Shown: positions 20,000 to 34,200, numbered from the stretch's first letter. The stretch is 64,000 nucleotides of DNA from Bolinopsis microptera (GCF_026151205.1 NC_087084.1:11869453-11933452), one strand, 5' to 3'. Numbers and translations are program-made. Notes: generated by a model from the sequence alone, not told the origin.

Positions 20000-21070
20000 A
20001 ATAGGGTGATTGATGGTTAATATTAAATACGACAACAGTTTCATTAATCTAAATACAATTTTATCATTTATAACCAATAATGGTATCATTGGAGACAATA
20101 TCTGGGGTATACCATCAAACTATAGGGATGTGCCATACTATCACATTATAAACGCATTTATATATATGAGCAACAATAAACAGAAGTAGAAAATTAAGCC
20201 TCTCAACCAAGTAAGACTGTAAGAGAATGCCATAATTATTAAGTTCATACAACTGAGACGAAGAGCGTGAATCAATTTCGGATGTGAACAGCACAAGAGA
20301 ATATAATATAATTATAATCAGTTACAAAGTGTAACTTACCCTTGTCATGACTTCTTATTTAAACTAAACAGTGATAGTTTTGATAATAAGTCATCATGTC
20401 TGACACAACTGTTTCAGATTAATAACCTCAGCCTGATAAGGAGATTATTTAAAGCATATACGAAAAGTTTGTTAAGCAGGAGCTTTCAAAATACATGTGT
20501 AAATCGTCTTCAGTTAAGATCGTTGATGATAATATGGTAGTCAGAAGCTAGCCATCAACACAAACAGCTGCAACGTTTACAAATTATCACTAAACGGACA
20601 ATATTCGTTATTTTATAATCTCACTAAACATCTCCGCGGAAAAGTACGAAAGTGATCACCAAGTACGAAGAGTTTCTGATGATTTCGTGCTTGCAACAAA
20701 AGAACAAAGGGAAAATGATCTTTTCGGGTAAATAACAGTTCCATAATAGAATAATTCCTAGTGCAAAGTGATTTACCACTCTCGAGCATTGACCGGCTAG
20801 AAATGAGAAAAAAGATCAAGAACTGCATGCATTCAGTCTGGCATATTTATTCATTCTGAAATCTGAACGTCGATAGGAAAAGGTCAAATATGTCATGTCA
20901 GAGAGGTAGCAGACCTCACCACTAATTCAAGTGGATCCCACAAGATATTTTCAGACTAATTCTAAAAACTAAAGCAGTCACTAGTCTGACAACCTGACGC
21001 TGTCCTGTTTAGTCTGGCAATCTGATGGTGTCATATCTTCCAATACTCGGACATAATCATCACTAAACTC
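20000..21070. other. Upstream region of the GPCR gene; no gene seen
   Basis: AT-rich, with no exon-like frame. The part around 20690-20750 (gggaaaatgatctttt followed by gggtaaat) is echoed at 21440-21462, suggesting a dispersed repeat. Confidence 0.4.
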
Positions 21071-21073
21071 TAC

Positions 21074-21106
21074 GTGCTCTGTCCTTAAGAAGTAAGGACA
21101 GAGCAC
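21074..21106. other. Perfect 14-bp stem hairpin
   Basis: gtgctctgtcctta at 21074-21087 and its exact reverse complement at 21093-21106 surround a 5-nt loop, agaag. No gene is seen within 1 kb. It may be a transposon end junction or a small structured RNA; the role is unknown. Confidence 0.85.
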
Positions 21107-23000
21107 GGGGGGTGCTCTAGCAACCCTGATACTTAGCACACCGTGACAACTCATGCTCGCCACTGAAAGTACGCGGAAAAATACCCACCTGGTTCAACCC
21201 CGACACTGAAAGTGAGGGGAACTGGATTTAACAATGAGGCGAGGTATCGCGGTTAATTGCTAGGGTTAGTCTGGGTGGGGTGTGTCATTAGTGTGGTAAA
21301 AGTATAAAGAAGAACAGGGGAGTCGAGGCTTTTTAAAATCAGAGGTCTAGTATACGAGAGTACGACGCGCGAGAGGGTTTAGTGTCGGAGGAGGAATCTG
21401 ATGAAAATTTATGATGATTCCGTGAATGCGACATAGGGAAAATGATCTTTTTAGGTAAATGGAATTGGTTTAGTGTAGAATGTTGTATGTGGGAGGAGGA
21501 GTTGACGAACACGGTATGGGGGTTCATTAATCATATGCACCCCAGCAATACGCAATATACCCTACGTCACCTTCATTTCTTGCATACACAAGGGGCGACT
21601 TTTGTATATTAGCATATTGGGGTCCTTGACTCCTTACCCTGGTATTAGATACTTAGTGAGACGAGATATAAGAATTGCGGAGTAACAAATGAAAGCCCGC
21701 CAAATTACAAGTGATCACAACAGAGTGAGAAAGCAGCTAGGTAAGTTGACATTAGGAGATGATTAGTAGATAATCATGACGTCACTTTCAAAGTTAAACG
21801 AAATGCTCCTCCGCAGCTCGGCTCGTTCCCAAAGTGACTAAAACAACGAATTCAAGTTTGTCAATCGCACTTTACTGTCCGGAAGCTTCACCATTACCAA
21901 CTTAACTCCTCAATTATGACACTTAAAAGCTGTGAGAATCAGTACAATTATAACAAGTTTCTCTACCCGCCCCTCTAGCTATTTTAACACATCTGTCTCC
22001 ACTGTCCTGTCTTCTAAAACTTACGGACAAACACTGATAATTAGTGTATGGGGTCCTTGACCATATAAGTGCCAGTATCAAACCCTCAAACCCTCAAAAA
22101 TGCTTTATTTTGTGAATTATAGGAGAGCGAAATATTATCACAGATTCAGCTGTCGTAAGTCTAGCGATCCTGAACAAATAAGCCTCAACGCCTGGTTTTA
22201 ACTACTGTGGTAAATATGTAGATACGCAAATATATCAGCATATTTACTAGTCTCGTTTAAAAAACAGATGGCATCTCATTTGGGAATTGGGAATAAGGCT
22301 AGGGAATGACAAGCTTGCTCGAGTTCTCGGCCAGTAAGCCTCACATGGTGGACGATAATTCAGAGTTTAACGGAAACACCTGCGCAGTCTTGAGTACTTT
22401 GTGTCGGCCAAGTTTTAAATGTTTCAGAGAAAAATTAGGACACATCTCTTGCTCAATGACAACAGTCACGTTTTATTTTATTCGATAAAATCAAAAATTG
22501 TCATCACCGTGACGAAAAAATTAAACAGATGCTGTTTATTTTATATAGTGGCACTAAGCGATAATTTCCTTTCAACCACGTGAGGAAAATGTTGAAACTT
22601 TAAAATGTTTCAGCAAAAAAATAGCAAGTTTCTGGCTCGAAACAAACAGGAGAAATTTCATTCGACTTATATTTACTTCAAAATATTCCTCACATCGCAG
22701 GGTCAAAAAGTGAAAAGAAGCGTTGTTAATCTAATAGTGCTTTGTCTTCCAGATACTTCAAAGAAATACTAATTGCACATAACACACTGAGTAGACATTA
22801 ATCATTTTTCACCATTCATACATCTTCAAAACTCAACATTTAGTTAAAAACAGTTCAAAAACAATTTTATAGTTGTTGCAATATTTAACGATTTTACGCT
22901 TTCACGGTTCGATTACTCCCAAACTCCACAGCTGCAATAACTCCACCTATTAAGATAGCCGGCAGCCGCCTTGTATTTTGGAACATTAGCCATCTGTTGT
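21107..23000. other. No gene seen
   Basis: Unstructured AT-rich DNA with only short open frames lacking family features. Confidence 0.4.
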
Positions 23001-23001
23001 A

Positions 23002-23106
23002 AGTACTCTCAAAATTTCGAAATACAACATGTTATTTGACGCAGAATCGAGTATTTAGTACTAGATTCTGCGTCAAATAACATGTATTTTGAAATTTTGA
23101 AAGTAT
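23002..23106. repeat. Short palindromic (MITE-like) element
   Basis: Arms of about 45 bp are near-perfect reverse complements: 23002-23048 ends in atttgacgcagaatc, and 23063-23106 starts gattctgcgtcaaat. The spacer is about 14 bp. It forms a long hairpin and has no coding capacity. Confidence 0.85.
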
Positions 23107-23792
23107 TTACGAGTATTTAAGAATATGGTTGGGGTATCACAGTGGGTCATGCTGCATCTGATCATACAATCTTTAATAAGGCTATGTAAGTCACTAACAG
23201 CGCTAGTCGCTACGCTAAGCTATTTTACAGTTCCTTCTTGAAATTGTAGCCAAACTCTTCAAAATTCGTGGATCTGAATATGAGATTTTAACAATTATCG
23301 ACAACCCTTATGGTTTTATATCTGAAGATTACTGAAATCTAGCTATTCCGTTTAGTCCATATTTCCATGAAACCAGCGCAAATATCAAGCAGCTCCAGTA
23401 TTACATCGATAAAGGTAACAAAATACGCGGAAAGTCGAATTTGAATAATAATTTTCACATTCACTCACCTCATACTCTAATAGTAACACTAACAACCATT
23501 TATAAGAGAAATAGTAGGCTACTTTATAGCTTAGAGTTCATTTGTAACAATACTAAACTATGCTCATATTTGGTAAATTATGCTCATATTGGCTAACTGT
23601 AACAATAGAACAATAATTAATGATAAGCACATATTATTATGATGACTGATTATATTCATGAGCCAGTTCTGTGCAGATAGCAAGCGATTCTACTGTTCAA
23701 TTATGACGGATGGTGGAAATAAGTAATGGGCTTGCACCGTGTGCAAACTGTGCATAATCACTTTCCTGACTGCTGAGAGTAAGGTAAGAGAT
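23107..23792. other. No supported gene
   Basis: AT-rich. A Cys-containing frame before the array (around 23728-23782) ends in gagagtaaggtaagag, which resembles a donor site, but no family or partner exon was recognised. Confidence 0.35.
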
Positions 23793-26700
23793 ATAATCAT
23801 TACAATCATTACAATCATTACAATCATTATAATCATTACAATAATTACAATCAGTACAATCATTACAATCATTACAATCATTACAATAATTACAATCATT
23901 ACAATCAGTATAATCAGTACAATCAGTACAATCATTACAATCAGTACAATCATTACAATAATTACAATCAGTACAATCAGTATAATCATTACAATCATTA
24001 CAATCATTACAATCATTACAATCATTACAATCATTACAATCATTACAATCAGTACAATCATTACAATTATTACAATCAGTATAATCATTACAATCATTAC
24101 AATCATTACAATCAGTACAATCATTACAATCAGTTCAATCATTACAATCATTACAATCATTACAATCAGTACAATCATTACAATCAGTATAATCATTACA
24201 ATCATTACAATCAGTACAATCATTACAATCATTACAATCATTACAATCATTACAATCAGTATAATCAGTACAATCATTACAATCAGTATAATCATTACAA
24301 TCATTACAATCATTACAATCAGTTCAATCATTACAATCATTACAATCATTACAATCATTACAATCATTACAATCATTACAATCAGTACAATCATTACAAT
24401 TATTACAATCAGTATAATCATTACAATCATTACAATCATTACAATAATTACAATAATTACAATCATTACAATAATTACAATAATTACAATCATTACAATC
24501 ATTACAATCATTACAATCATTACAATCAGTACAATCATTACAATCATTACAATCATTACAATCAGTACAATCATTACAATCAGTATAATCATTACAATCA
24601 TTACAATCAGTACAATCATTACAATCATTACAATCATTACAATCATTACAATCAGTATAATCAGTACAATCATTACAATCAGTATAATCATTACAATCAT
24701 TACAATCATTACAATCATTACAATCATTACAATCATTACAATCAGTATAATCAGTACAATCATTACAATCATTACAATCAGTACAATCAGTACAATCAGT
24801 ACAATCATTACAATCATTACAATCATTACAATCAGTACAATCATTACAATCAGTACAATCATTACAATCATTACAATCAGTACAATCATTACAATCAGTA
24901 CAATCATTACAATCAGTACAATCATTACAATCAGTACAATCATTACAATCAGTACAATCATTACAATCATTACAATCAGTACAATCATTACAATCAGTAC
25001 AATCAGTACAATCATTACAATCATTACAATCAGTACAATCATTACAATCAGTACAATCATTACAATCATTACAATCAGTACAATCATTACAATCATTACA
25101 ATCATTACAATCAGTACAATCATTACAATCATTACAATCAGTACAATCATTACAATCAGTACAATCAGTACAATCATTACAATCATTACAATCATTACAA
25201 TCAGTACAATCATTACAATTATTACAATCAGTTCAATCATCACAATCATTACAATCATTACAATCATTACAATCATTACAATCATTACAATCATTACAAT
25301 CATTACAATCAGTACAATCATTACAATTATTACAATCAGTATAATCATTACAATCATTACAATCATTACAATCAGTACAATCATTACAATCAGTTCAATC
25401 ATTACAATCATTACAATCATTACAATCAGTACAATCATTACAATCAGTATAATCATTACAATCATTACAATCAGTACAATCATTACAATCATTACAATCA
25501 TTACAATCATTACAATCAGTATAATCAGTACAATCATTACAATCAGTATAATCATTACAATCATTACAATCATTACAATCAGTTCAATCATTACAATCAT
25601 TACAATCATTACAATCATTACAATCATTACAATCATTACAATCAGTACAATCATTACAATTATTACAATCAGTATAATCATTACAATCATTACAATCATT
25701 ACAATAATTACAATAATTACAATCATTACAATAATTACAATAATTACAATCATTACAATCATTACAATCATTACAATCATTACAATCAGTACAATCATTA
25801 CAATCATTACAATCATTACAATCAGTACAATCATTACAATCAGTATAATCATTACAATCATTACAATCAGTACAATCATTACAATCATTACAATCATTAC
25901 AATCATTACAATCAGTATAATCAGTACAATCATTACAATCAGTATAATCATTACAATCATTACAATCATTACAATCATTACAATCATTACAATCATTACA
26001 ATCAGTATAATCAGTACAATCATTACAATCATTACAATCAGTACAATCAGTACAATCAGTACAATCATTACAATCATTACAATCATTACAATCAGTACAA
26101 TCATTACAATCAGTACAATCATTACAATCATTACAATCAGTACAATCATTACAATCAGTACAATCATTACAATCAGTACAATCATTACAATCAGTACAAT
26201 CATTACAATCAGTACAATCATTACAATCATTACAATCAGTACAATCATTACAATCAGTACAATCAGTACAATCATTACAATCATTACAATCAGTACAATC
26301 ATTACAATCAGTACAATCATTACAATCATTACAATCAGTACAATCATTACAATCATTACAATCATTACAATCAGTACAATCATTACAATCATTACAATCA
26401 TTACAATCATTACAATCAGTACAATCAGTACAATCATTACAATCATTACAATCATTACAATCATTACAATCATTACAATCAGTACAATCATTACAATCAG
26501 TACAATCATTACAATCATTACAATCATTACAATCAGTACAATCATTACAATCATTACAATCATTACAATCATTACAATCAGTACAATCATTACAATCAGT
26601 ACAATCATTACAATCAGTACAATCATTACAATCAGTACAATCATTACAATCATTACAATCATTACAATCATTACAATCAGTACAATCATTACAATCAGTA

Positions 26701-28203
26701 CAATCATTACAATCAGTACAATCATTACAATCAGTACAATCATTACAATCAGTACAATCATTACAATCATTACAATCAGTACAATCATTACAATCAGTAC
26801 AATCAGTACAATCATTACAATCATTACAATCAGTACAATCATTACAATCAGTACAATCATTACAATCATTACAATCAGTACAATCATTACAATCATTACA
26901 ATCAGTACAATCATTACAATCAGTACAATCATTACAATCATTACAATCAGTACAATCATTACAATCATTACAATCATTACAATCAGTACAATCATTACAA
27001 TCATTACAATCAGTACAATCATTACAATCAGTACAATCAGTACAATCATTACAATCATTACAATCATTACAATCAGTACAATCATTACAATCATTACAAT
27101 CATTACAATCATTACAATCAGTATAATCAGTATAATCATTACAATCATTACAATCATTACAATCAGTACAATCAGTACAATCATTACAATCAGTACAATC
27201 AGTACAATCAGTACAATCATTACAATCATTACAATCATTACAATCAGTACAATCATTACAATCAGTACAATCATTACAATCATTACAATCAGTACAATCA
27301 TTACAATCAGTACAATCATTACAATCAGTACAATCATTACAATCAGTACAATCATTACAATCAGTACAATCATTACAATCATTACAATCAGTACAATCAT
27401 TACAATCAGTACAATCAGTACAATCATTACAATCATTACAATCAGTACAATCATTACAATCAGTACAATCATTACAATCATTACAATCAGTACAATCATT
27501 ACAATCATTACAATCATTACAATCAGTACAATCATTACAATCATTACAATCAGTACAATCATTACAATCAGTACAATCAGTACAATCATTACAATCATTA
27601 CAATCATTACAATCAGTACAATCATTACAATCAGTACAATCATTACAATCAGTACAATCATTACAATCATTACAATCATTACAATCAGTACAATCATTAC
27701 AATCATTACAATCATTACAATCATTACAATCAGTACAATCATTACAATCAGTACAATCATTACAATCAGTACAATCATTACAATCAGTACAATCATTACA
27801 ATCATTACAATCATTACAATCATTACAATCAGTACAATCATTACAATCATTACAATCAGTACAATCATTACAATCAGTACAATCATTACAATCAGTACAA
27901 TCATTACAATCATTACAATCATTACAATCAGTACAATCATTACAATCATTACAATCATTACAATCATTACAATCATTACGAGCATTACAATCATTACAAT
28001 CATTACAATCAGTACAATCATTACAATCATTACAATCATTACAATCATTACAATCATTACAATCATTACAATCATTACAATCATTACAATCATTACAATC
28101 AGTACAATCATTACAATCAGTACAATCATTACAATCAATACAATCATTACAATCAGTACAATCAGTACAATCAGTGTCAGTACAATCATTACAATCAATA
28201 CTT
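23793..28203. repeat. 4.4-kb array of 9-bp units with higher-order repeats
   Basis: About 490 copies of a 9-bp unit in two main forms, acaatcatt and acaatcagt, with rarer forms such as ataatcatt, ataattaca and ttcaatcat. The order of the two forms is itself duplicated: 23984-25200 recurs at 25244-26460 (offset 1260 bp) with one difference seen by eye. Blocks such as 26161-26355 and 26881-27060 recur 540 bp further on. The unit has no stop in several frames, giving open frames of up to 1502 codons on both strands; these are repeat artefacts, not genes. Confidence 0.98.
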
Positions 28204-28571
28204 AAGGTATGTCTCAAAGTTGGCCAAAAACGTTAACACTTTATAATACTGGTTATAATTAATATTCTTGAGATAAGTGAAAACTATCCTAAGATGCAAG
28301 AAAGATGAATTATGATATCATGGATTAGATAAGATCTACTGCGAGATCCAATAGTAGTTCTCATAATATTGTGGCCTCTGTATCTCTATAGCTCTATATT
28401 ATCATCCATTACAACTCATTAGGACGTGTGTTACCTGATCAATGGTACATATAAAGATATACTGGATTAAAAGACTAATTTAACAGTAAGAACTAAAGTC
28501 CAATAAATATGAGGGGAGAATTGTTTGTTTCTCCTTTCAGCAAAGTGCTCAACTAATGAATAGGAGCTTTT
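28204..28571. other. No gene seen
   Basis: Unique AT-rich DNA flanking the large array. Confidence 0.4.
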
Positions 28572-28786
28572 TATAAGCGTGCCAAAGTAAACGATGTTAT
28601 CGTCCAACTAAAAGTTTCATGTGGATGTGAGAACATTTTGTAAATAAATTTGATAAAGGAGCACTGTGTTGTATAATGTTTGCCAAATTAATTGTGATTA
28701 TGTCCCTGAAGATTGTTGTTCACACATCCACATGAAACTTTTAGTTTGACGATATAAACATCGTTTCTTTGTCACGCTTATATTCT
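28572..28786. mobile_element. MITE-like element with about 62-bp inverted repeats
   Basis: The left arm, 28572-28633, starts tataagcgtgccaaag; the right arm, 28719-28786, is its imperfect reverse complement. The best-conserved part is aaaagtttcatgtggatgtg. The spacer is about 85 bp and non-coding. Confidence 0.85.
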
Positions 28787-28860
28787 ACAACTTAAACAGA
28801 TACCCTTTTCTTTACTAGATATCTTTTAATTCTAAATCAATGTTGTAGCCATGGATTGTT

Positions 28861-29326
28861 ATAGCCGGCTGTTACACTAACAGCCCTGACAGCCCTCTAA
28901 TAGCCCTCTAACAGCCCTGACAGCCCTCTAATAGCCCTCTAACAGCCCTGACAGCCCTCTAACAGCCCTCTAACAGCCCTGACAGCCCTCTAATAGCCCT
29001 CTAACAGCCCTGACAGCCCTCTAATAGCCCTCTAACAGCCCTGACAGCCCTCTAATAGCCCTCTAACAGCCCTGACAGCCCTCTAATAGCCCTCTAACAG
29101 CCCTGACAACCCTCTAATAGCCCTCTAACAGCCCTGACAGCCCTCTAATAGCCCTCTAACAGCCCTGACAGCCCTCTAATAGCCCTCTAACAGCCCTGAC
29201 AGCCCTCTAATAGCCCTCTAACAGCCCTGACAGCCCTCTAACAGCCGCCTAATAGCCATAACAAAACACAAGTAAGTGCCGGCTGTTAGGTGGTTGTTAG
29301 TGTTAGCGTAACAGCCGGCTAAATAT
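28861..29326. mobile_element. Inverted-repeat element containing a 31-bp minisatellite
   Basis: Termini tagccggctgttac (left) and gtaacagccggcta (right) are reverse complements. The interior, 28886-29250, is about 12 copies of a 31-bp unit made of three agccct-containing subunits (cagccctga, cagccctctaa, tagccctctaa). Every subunit resembles the sequence just inside the left terminus, so the array probably arose by expansion of the terminus itself. Confidence 0.85.
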
Positions 29327-29705
29327 AGCCCTCTAACAGCCTGTCGGCATTGTACCTATTTTCCGTTAACGGAATACAAGCATACAAATATAAACGTTCA
29401 GAAGCCCCGCCACTACAAATAATGACCCGTCCTATCGCAGTGGAATTCGTGTGGACGCAATTTCAATAGTCATCAGGTGTCTGTCTCACTCCCCAGCCAT
29501 CTTCATTAATCGGCCCTGTTCCCATGTGCACAACAAACAAGATGGTTAACCTTACTTTTACATGTACCACAGTTTAGTAGATCATAGCATGCCATTCCCA
29601 GTCACATTAGAAACAGCGGCTTTACTTTCTACTTAGTACCAAACAGACAGTACTAGTAGACAAGCTAAACGTGTAGAGGTGTAGACTAGACATGTGGGTT
29701 ATGAC
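29327..29705. other. No gene seen
   Basis: Spacer between two MITE-like elements. No exon signature. Confidence 0.4.
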
Positions 29706-29828
29706 GTGGGGAAGTGAGGTATATTGTGTTGACACGTCACAGTGATTCTGGGTTATGATTGGTCAATTTGTAGATGCAGATTTGTGAATCGCTATCACGT
29801 GTCAAAATATTATCCCTCACCTCCCCAC
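29706..29828. mobile_element. Small MITE-like inverted repeat
   Basis: gtggggaagtgaggtatatt at the left pairs with aatattatccctcacctcccc near the right end, with arms of about 40 bp and a spacer of about 36 bp. Both arms carry acacgt or acgtgt words next to the spacer. Confidence 0.8.
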
Positions 29829-30605
29829 CTGAATCCAGTAGAAGCAGACATACCGCCCCGACTATTGGGCTAGTAGGAGCAGACCTACCCCGCTATTTAC
29901 ATAATCATTTGTGAAGCGGCAAAGCAAGGGAGGAGCAGCTCTGTGGTGGCAGATAAATAACAAGATAACACAATATACGGATCTACAATACTGCTCTGGT
30001 GCATCAGATAAATAACACAGATACATATCTACAAGGGATATAACACACTGTAGTATCAGTGGTATCGGTATATTGCTAGTGTAATTTATTATAAAGCAAT
30101 CCAGGCACTCGACATTGCATTCCTCTCTGGATCAGATCCCTAAGCAGTATAGTGGTGCACCGTGCATAATGAGTGATGCACCGTGCATAATGAGTGGTGC
30201 ACCGTGCATAGTGATTTCTAACCGACAACACTGACATTACTTTTCATCGAAAACCTTTTAAGTTTTTGTGACGCTGACGAATTAGAAATAGAAATTTAAA
30301 GATATGCAAATCTGTAGAAGTCAGCATGTCTTATAAAAGTAATTACTTAAAGTCTTCACGTTGTATGAACTTTGAGTATACGATTTAAAGTATGGAATGC
30401 CGAAAATTGCTTGCCTACGTGCGACAAAAAAGCTTCGAAATATTGAGCACTGAGCACCATTTCTGATTATTGGGATTTTGTCTGAAGACACTCCGTAATG
30501 AGAAAATAAACAGTTTAATTGTGTTAAATTCAGTAGAACGAGAAATTCATGAGTAAATGAATTTAATATTTAAGGTTATTAAATCTTTATCATGAATTAA
30601 AATTA
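29829..30605. other. No gene; short 21-bp tandem repeat inside
   Basis: 30151-30212 contains three copies of a 21-bp unit around gtgcaccgtgcataatgagt. The rest is AT-rich without exon signals. Confidence 0.5.
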
Positions 30606-30738
30606 ACCACAACTTAAAACCAATTGTATTCTAACTAACAACAACCAATTAGATTCTAATTATCAACTTAACAGTTAAACTTAACCAATTAGATTATAAT
30701 TATATTAACAACAACCAATTAGATTCTAATTAACAACA
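30606..30738. repeat. Irregular direct repeat of aaccaattagattctaat
   Basis: Four spaced copies of aaccaatta(g)attctaatt-like sequence, with aacaac spacers, in AT-rich DNA. Confidence 0.75.
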
Positions 30739-31229
30739 ACATAACACAGTGCACTTTGATAAAAAGGGGACTGATCCGTTGCTCTAAACATTTTCCACCT
30801 GACAATAAATCTTTCTCTAACAACGGTCGAGCATACACCTATCTAATCACTCCTAAGGTCGTATATTATTGAATACGCTTGGTCACATATAAACTGATTC
30901 CCCTAAATCGCTAGCACAAATTTTTTAAATCTTATCAGAAGACGCAAGTTCGATTGTTTACGGCAAATGTGAGCCCATATAAACAAAAAACAAGATTCAT
31001 AATAAAGAATAAACGATAAAGGTTATATCATAGATTTCAACTAAAGAATAAACGATAAAGGTTACATCATAATTTTCAACTCTCATTTTCACTTAATATG
31101 TTAAATAAAATAGTATTGTTATGTATTATATGATTTTGTAAACATTGGCTGGTGCACCAAAAACTGGTCCCAAAAACAAAACAACCAAAAAAAGTTACCC
31201 GTTATGTTTTACACGTGATAAAGAAATAG
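30739..31229. other. No gene seen
   Basis: AT-rich. A 25-30 bp direct repeat, ctaaagaataaacgataaag, occurs around 31000-31060. Confidence 0.4.
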
Positions 31230-33624
31230 CGGCAAGTTTCCATAAACGATATTTTATGATCGTCGCCGATAATCGCTTATTGAGCGCTTTTTCGGCGGTT
31301 TTTTTTAAAAAAACCGTTTACAATCGCTTTTTTTACGATTATAAACGGTTCAAAAAAAATCGCTTATAATCGATTATAATTGGTGTCATAATTCAAAAAA
31401 GCGCTTTTTTTAATTTAAAAGCGCTTATAAGCGCTTTTAAGCGCTTACTAGCGTCGCTGAGCGATTTGAAAGCGGTTTTCCAGTAGGATTGGCGCCAAAA
31501 ACGGGTGCATAAGCGGTTGGCCGGATAAGCGATTCGTAGGCACTTTTTTGAACCATTTATAAGCGATTATAAGCGCTTATAAGTGGGGTGCAATTTAGCT
31601 GTTTGTAAAGCGCAAACAAAGCGCTTATAAGCGCTTTTAAAATTGAGTCAGGAAAACGCTATATTACATCTTATAACCGCTTATAATCGATTATAATCGC
31701 TTTTTTAGAAATCGCTTATAACGGCTAATTCATCACTAATTTACCGCTTTTACCGCTTTTCCTATCATCCATGGCCAGGTGAGCAGGAATTAAAAAGCGC
31801 TTATAAGCGCTTTTTCGATGCTGCCCCTAACCTGGTCGGAACGGGGTAGTGCCCGGAATTTAAAAGCGCTTATAAGCGCTTTTTCAATGCTGCCCCTTAC
31901 CTGGTCGGAACGGGGGAGTGCCCGGAATTAAAAAACGCTTATAAGCGATTTCTCAATTCCCCTTAACCTGGTCGGAGCTGGAGAATGCCTGGAATTAATA
32001 AGCGCTTATGAGCGATTTCTTAATTCCCCTTAACCTGGTCGGAACTGGAAATCAGAGTGCCCGCTTATGAGTGCTTTTCTGTGCAACCTGGGGTGCACCG
32101 GCAGAGTCAGGATTTAAAAGCGCTTATAGGCGCTTATGATCGCTTTTCTGCCGCTTTTCCCATCACCCATGGCCTGGTTGGCAAGAATTATAAAGCGCTT
32201 ATAAGCGCTTTTTCAATGCTGCCCCTAACCTGGTCGGAACGGGGGAGTGCCTGGAATTAATAAGCGCTTATAAGCGATTTCTGAATTCCCCTTAACCTGG
32301 TCGGAACTGGAAATCAGAGTGCCCGCTTATAAGTGCTTTTCTGTGCAACCTGGGGTGCACCGGCAGAGTCAGGATTTAAAAGCGCTTATAGGCGCTTATG
32401 ATTGCTTTTCTACCGCTTTCCTATCGCCCATGGCCTGGTTGGCAGAAATTAGAAAGCGCCTATAAGCGCTTTTTCAATGTTGCCACTAACCTGGTCGGAA
32501 CGGGGTAGTGCCCGGAATTAAAAAGCGCTTATAAGCACTTTTTCAATGCTGCCCCTAACCTGGTCGGAACGGGGGAGTGCCCGGAATTAAAAAGCGCTTA
32601 TAAGCGATTTCTCAATTCCCCTCAACCTGGTCGGAACTGGAGAGTGCCCACTCGTATGTGCTTTTCTGAGCAACCTGGGGTGCACCGGCAGAGTCAGGAT
32701 TTAAAAGCGCTTATAGGCGCTTATGATCTACCGCTTTTCCCATCACCCATGGGCTGGTTGGCAGGAATTAGAAAGCGCTTATAAGCGCTTTTTCAATGCT
32801 GCCAGTGCCCCTAACCTGGTCGGAACGGGGGAGTACCCGAAATTAGAAAGCGCTTACAAGGGAGAGTGCCAGGAATTAGAAAGCGCTTATAAGCTTAACG
32901 GGCGATACTCGTAAAATATTTGTTTCAAATATTACGTTGAGTCCAACTCGGCGTGCGTCCTGGTAACTGTAAGTTATAAACTTACAATTATAAGCACAAA
33001 TCTGAACATCCGTTCACCTGGAGTGCACGGAATTTAAATGCGCTTATAAGCGCTTTTCTCGATGCCCCTAAACCTGTCATGCACTGGCGGGAGTCAGGAT
33101 TTGAAAAGCGGTTATAAGCGATTACAATCACTTTTTATTACTGGTTTTTACCGCTTTATCTATCATTTATCAACATGGATTTAAACATAGTTGTTTGACT
33201 GGCGATCTAGAAGCCAAGCAAAAAGGCTAAGTGCACGGCGCGGCAAAGTTCTCCGACAATAATTGTCAGAAATTGTAAAGCGCTTGTAAGCGTTTATTTA
33301 TATGTTGTTAATGGTGGCGGTTGTCCTGGTACGGTGGCGGTCGATGCCCGCTGCGTCATCAGTCATACACACTTCACATTCAGAACTTGCAAAAGAAAAG
33401 TATAGTATATGAAATAATTAAATTATTGCGCTGGGCCACGCTCAGTCTGTCAACGAGTATGACAGGCCTGTTCATGTTATTCCAAGGAATCTCTAGTCGG
33501 GCTGAGCGAATCACGACGTCTGAAAAAAGTGCGGTGCTCATTGAAAGTTAGTGTGTGCGTGACCAGCATTTATGATTTAAGTACTTGTTCATAATCAATC
33601 GCAAATCGTGGACATAAAAAACAC

Positions 33625-34200
33625 GTGCACGCTGATTGACCATTGTTAATGGTCTGGCCCGGCGCGCGCTACTTCGTAGCACTTGCCATCGGGCAAATGA
33701 TATTTCGAGAAGAAAGCGGCGCGCGCTACTTCGAAGAAATTTAGAGGAGTAACATCCGTCAAGCACGCTGAGTACCAATAGGAAAAAAAGTAATGTATAC
33801 GCTAGAAAAGCCGCGCGCGTGCTGAGATAGCTTGTAAAATCTGGTTATTAGATACAGTGGGGTGACATATGTTTTCGTCACTTCTGATAATGACAATACA
33901 AACAGCGTTAAACTAACAATTTTCATTAAACCATAACTCCGCTTCCGGACCACCGATTTACAAAATTCAAAAATGGGTGTTTAGAGAAAATTCTGAACTT
34001 TCTCGGACAGTAGAAATTAAGTTCATTCGTGCTTCAGAAGAGACTGGCAGGCCCATAAATAAAAGGTTTGATCACGATAATGATACTATTTATGAAGGAG
34101 CACATGTTTTAATATTGACGGATGTTACTCGTCTAAATTTCTTCGAAGTAGCGCGCGCCGGGTCAGACCATTATATATTATTAACAATGGTCAAGTTTTA
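33625..34200. repeat. Nested inverted repeats in the fold-back centre
   Basis: tctggcccggcgcgcgctac near 33651 is inverted at 34147-34172 (gtagcgcgcgccgggtcaga), along with the adjacent attgaccattgttaat block. Separately, cagtggggtgacatatg near 33855 is inverted at about 35120-35140. The short frame between them has no family signature. Confidence 0.7.

Noticed and set aside
23690-28217. Open frames of 1502, 1488 and 877 codons on both strands
   Set aside because: They are made of the 9-bp repeat (Met-Ile-Val, Ile-Thr or Asn-Asp-Cys periodicity) and exist only because the unit has no stop in several frames.
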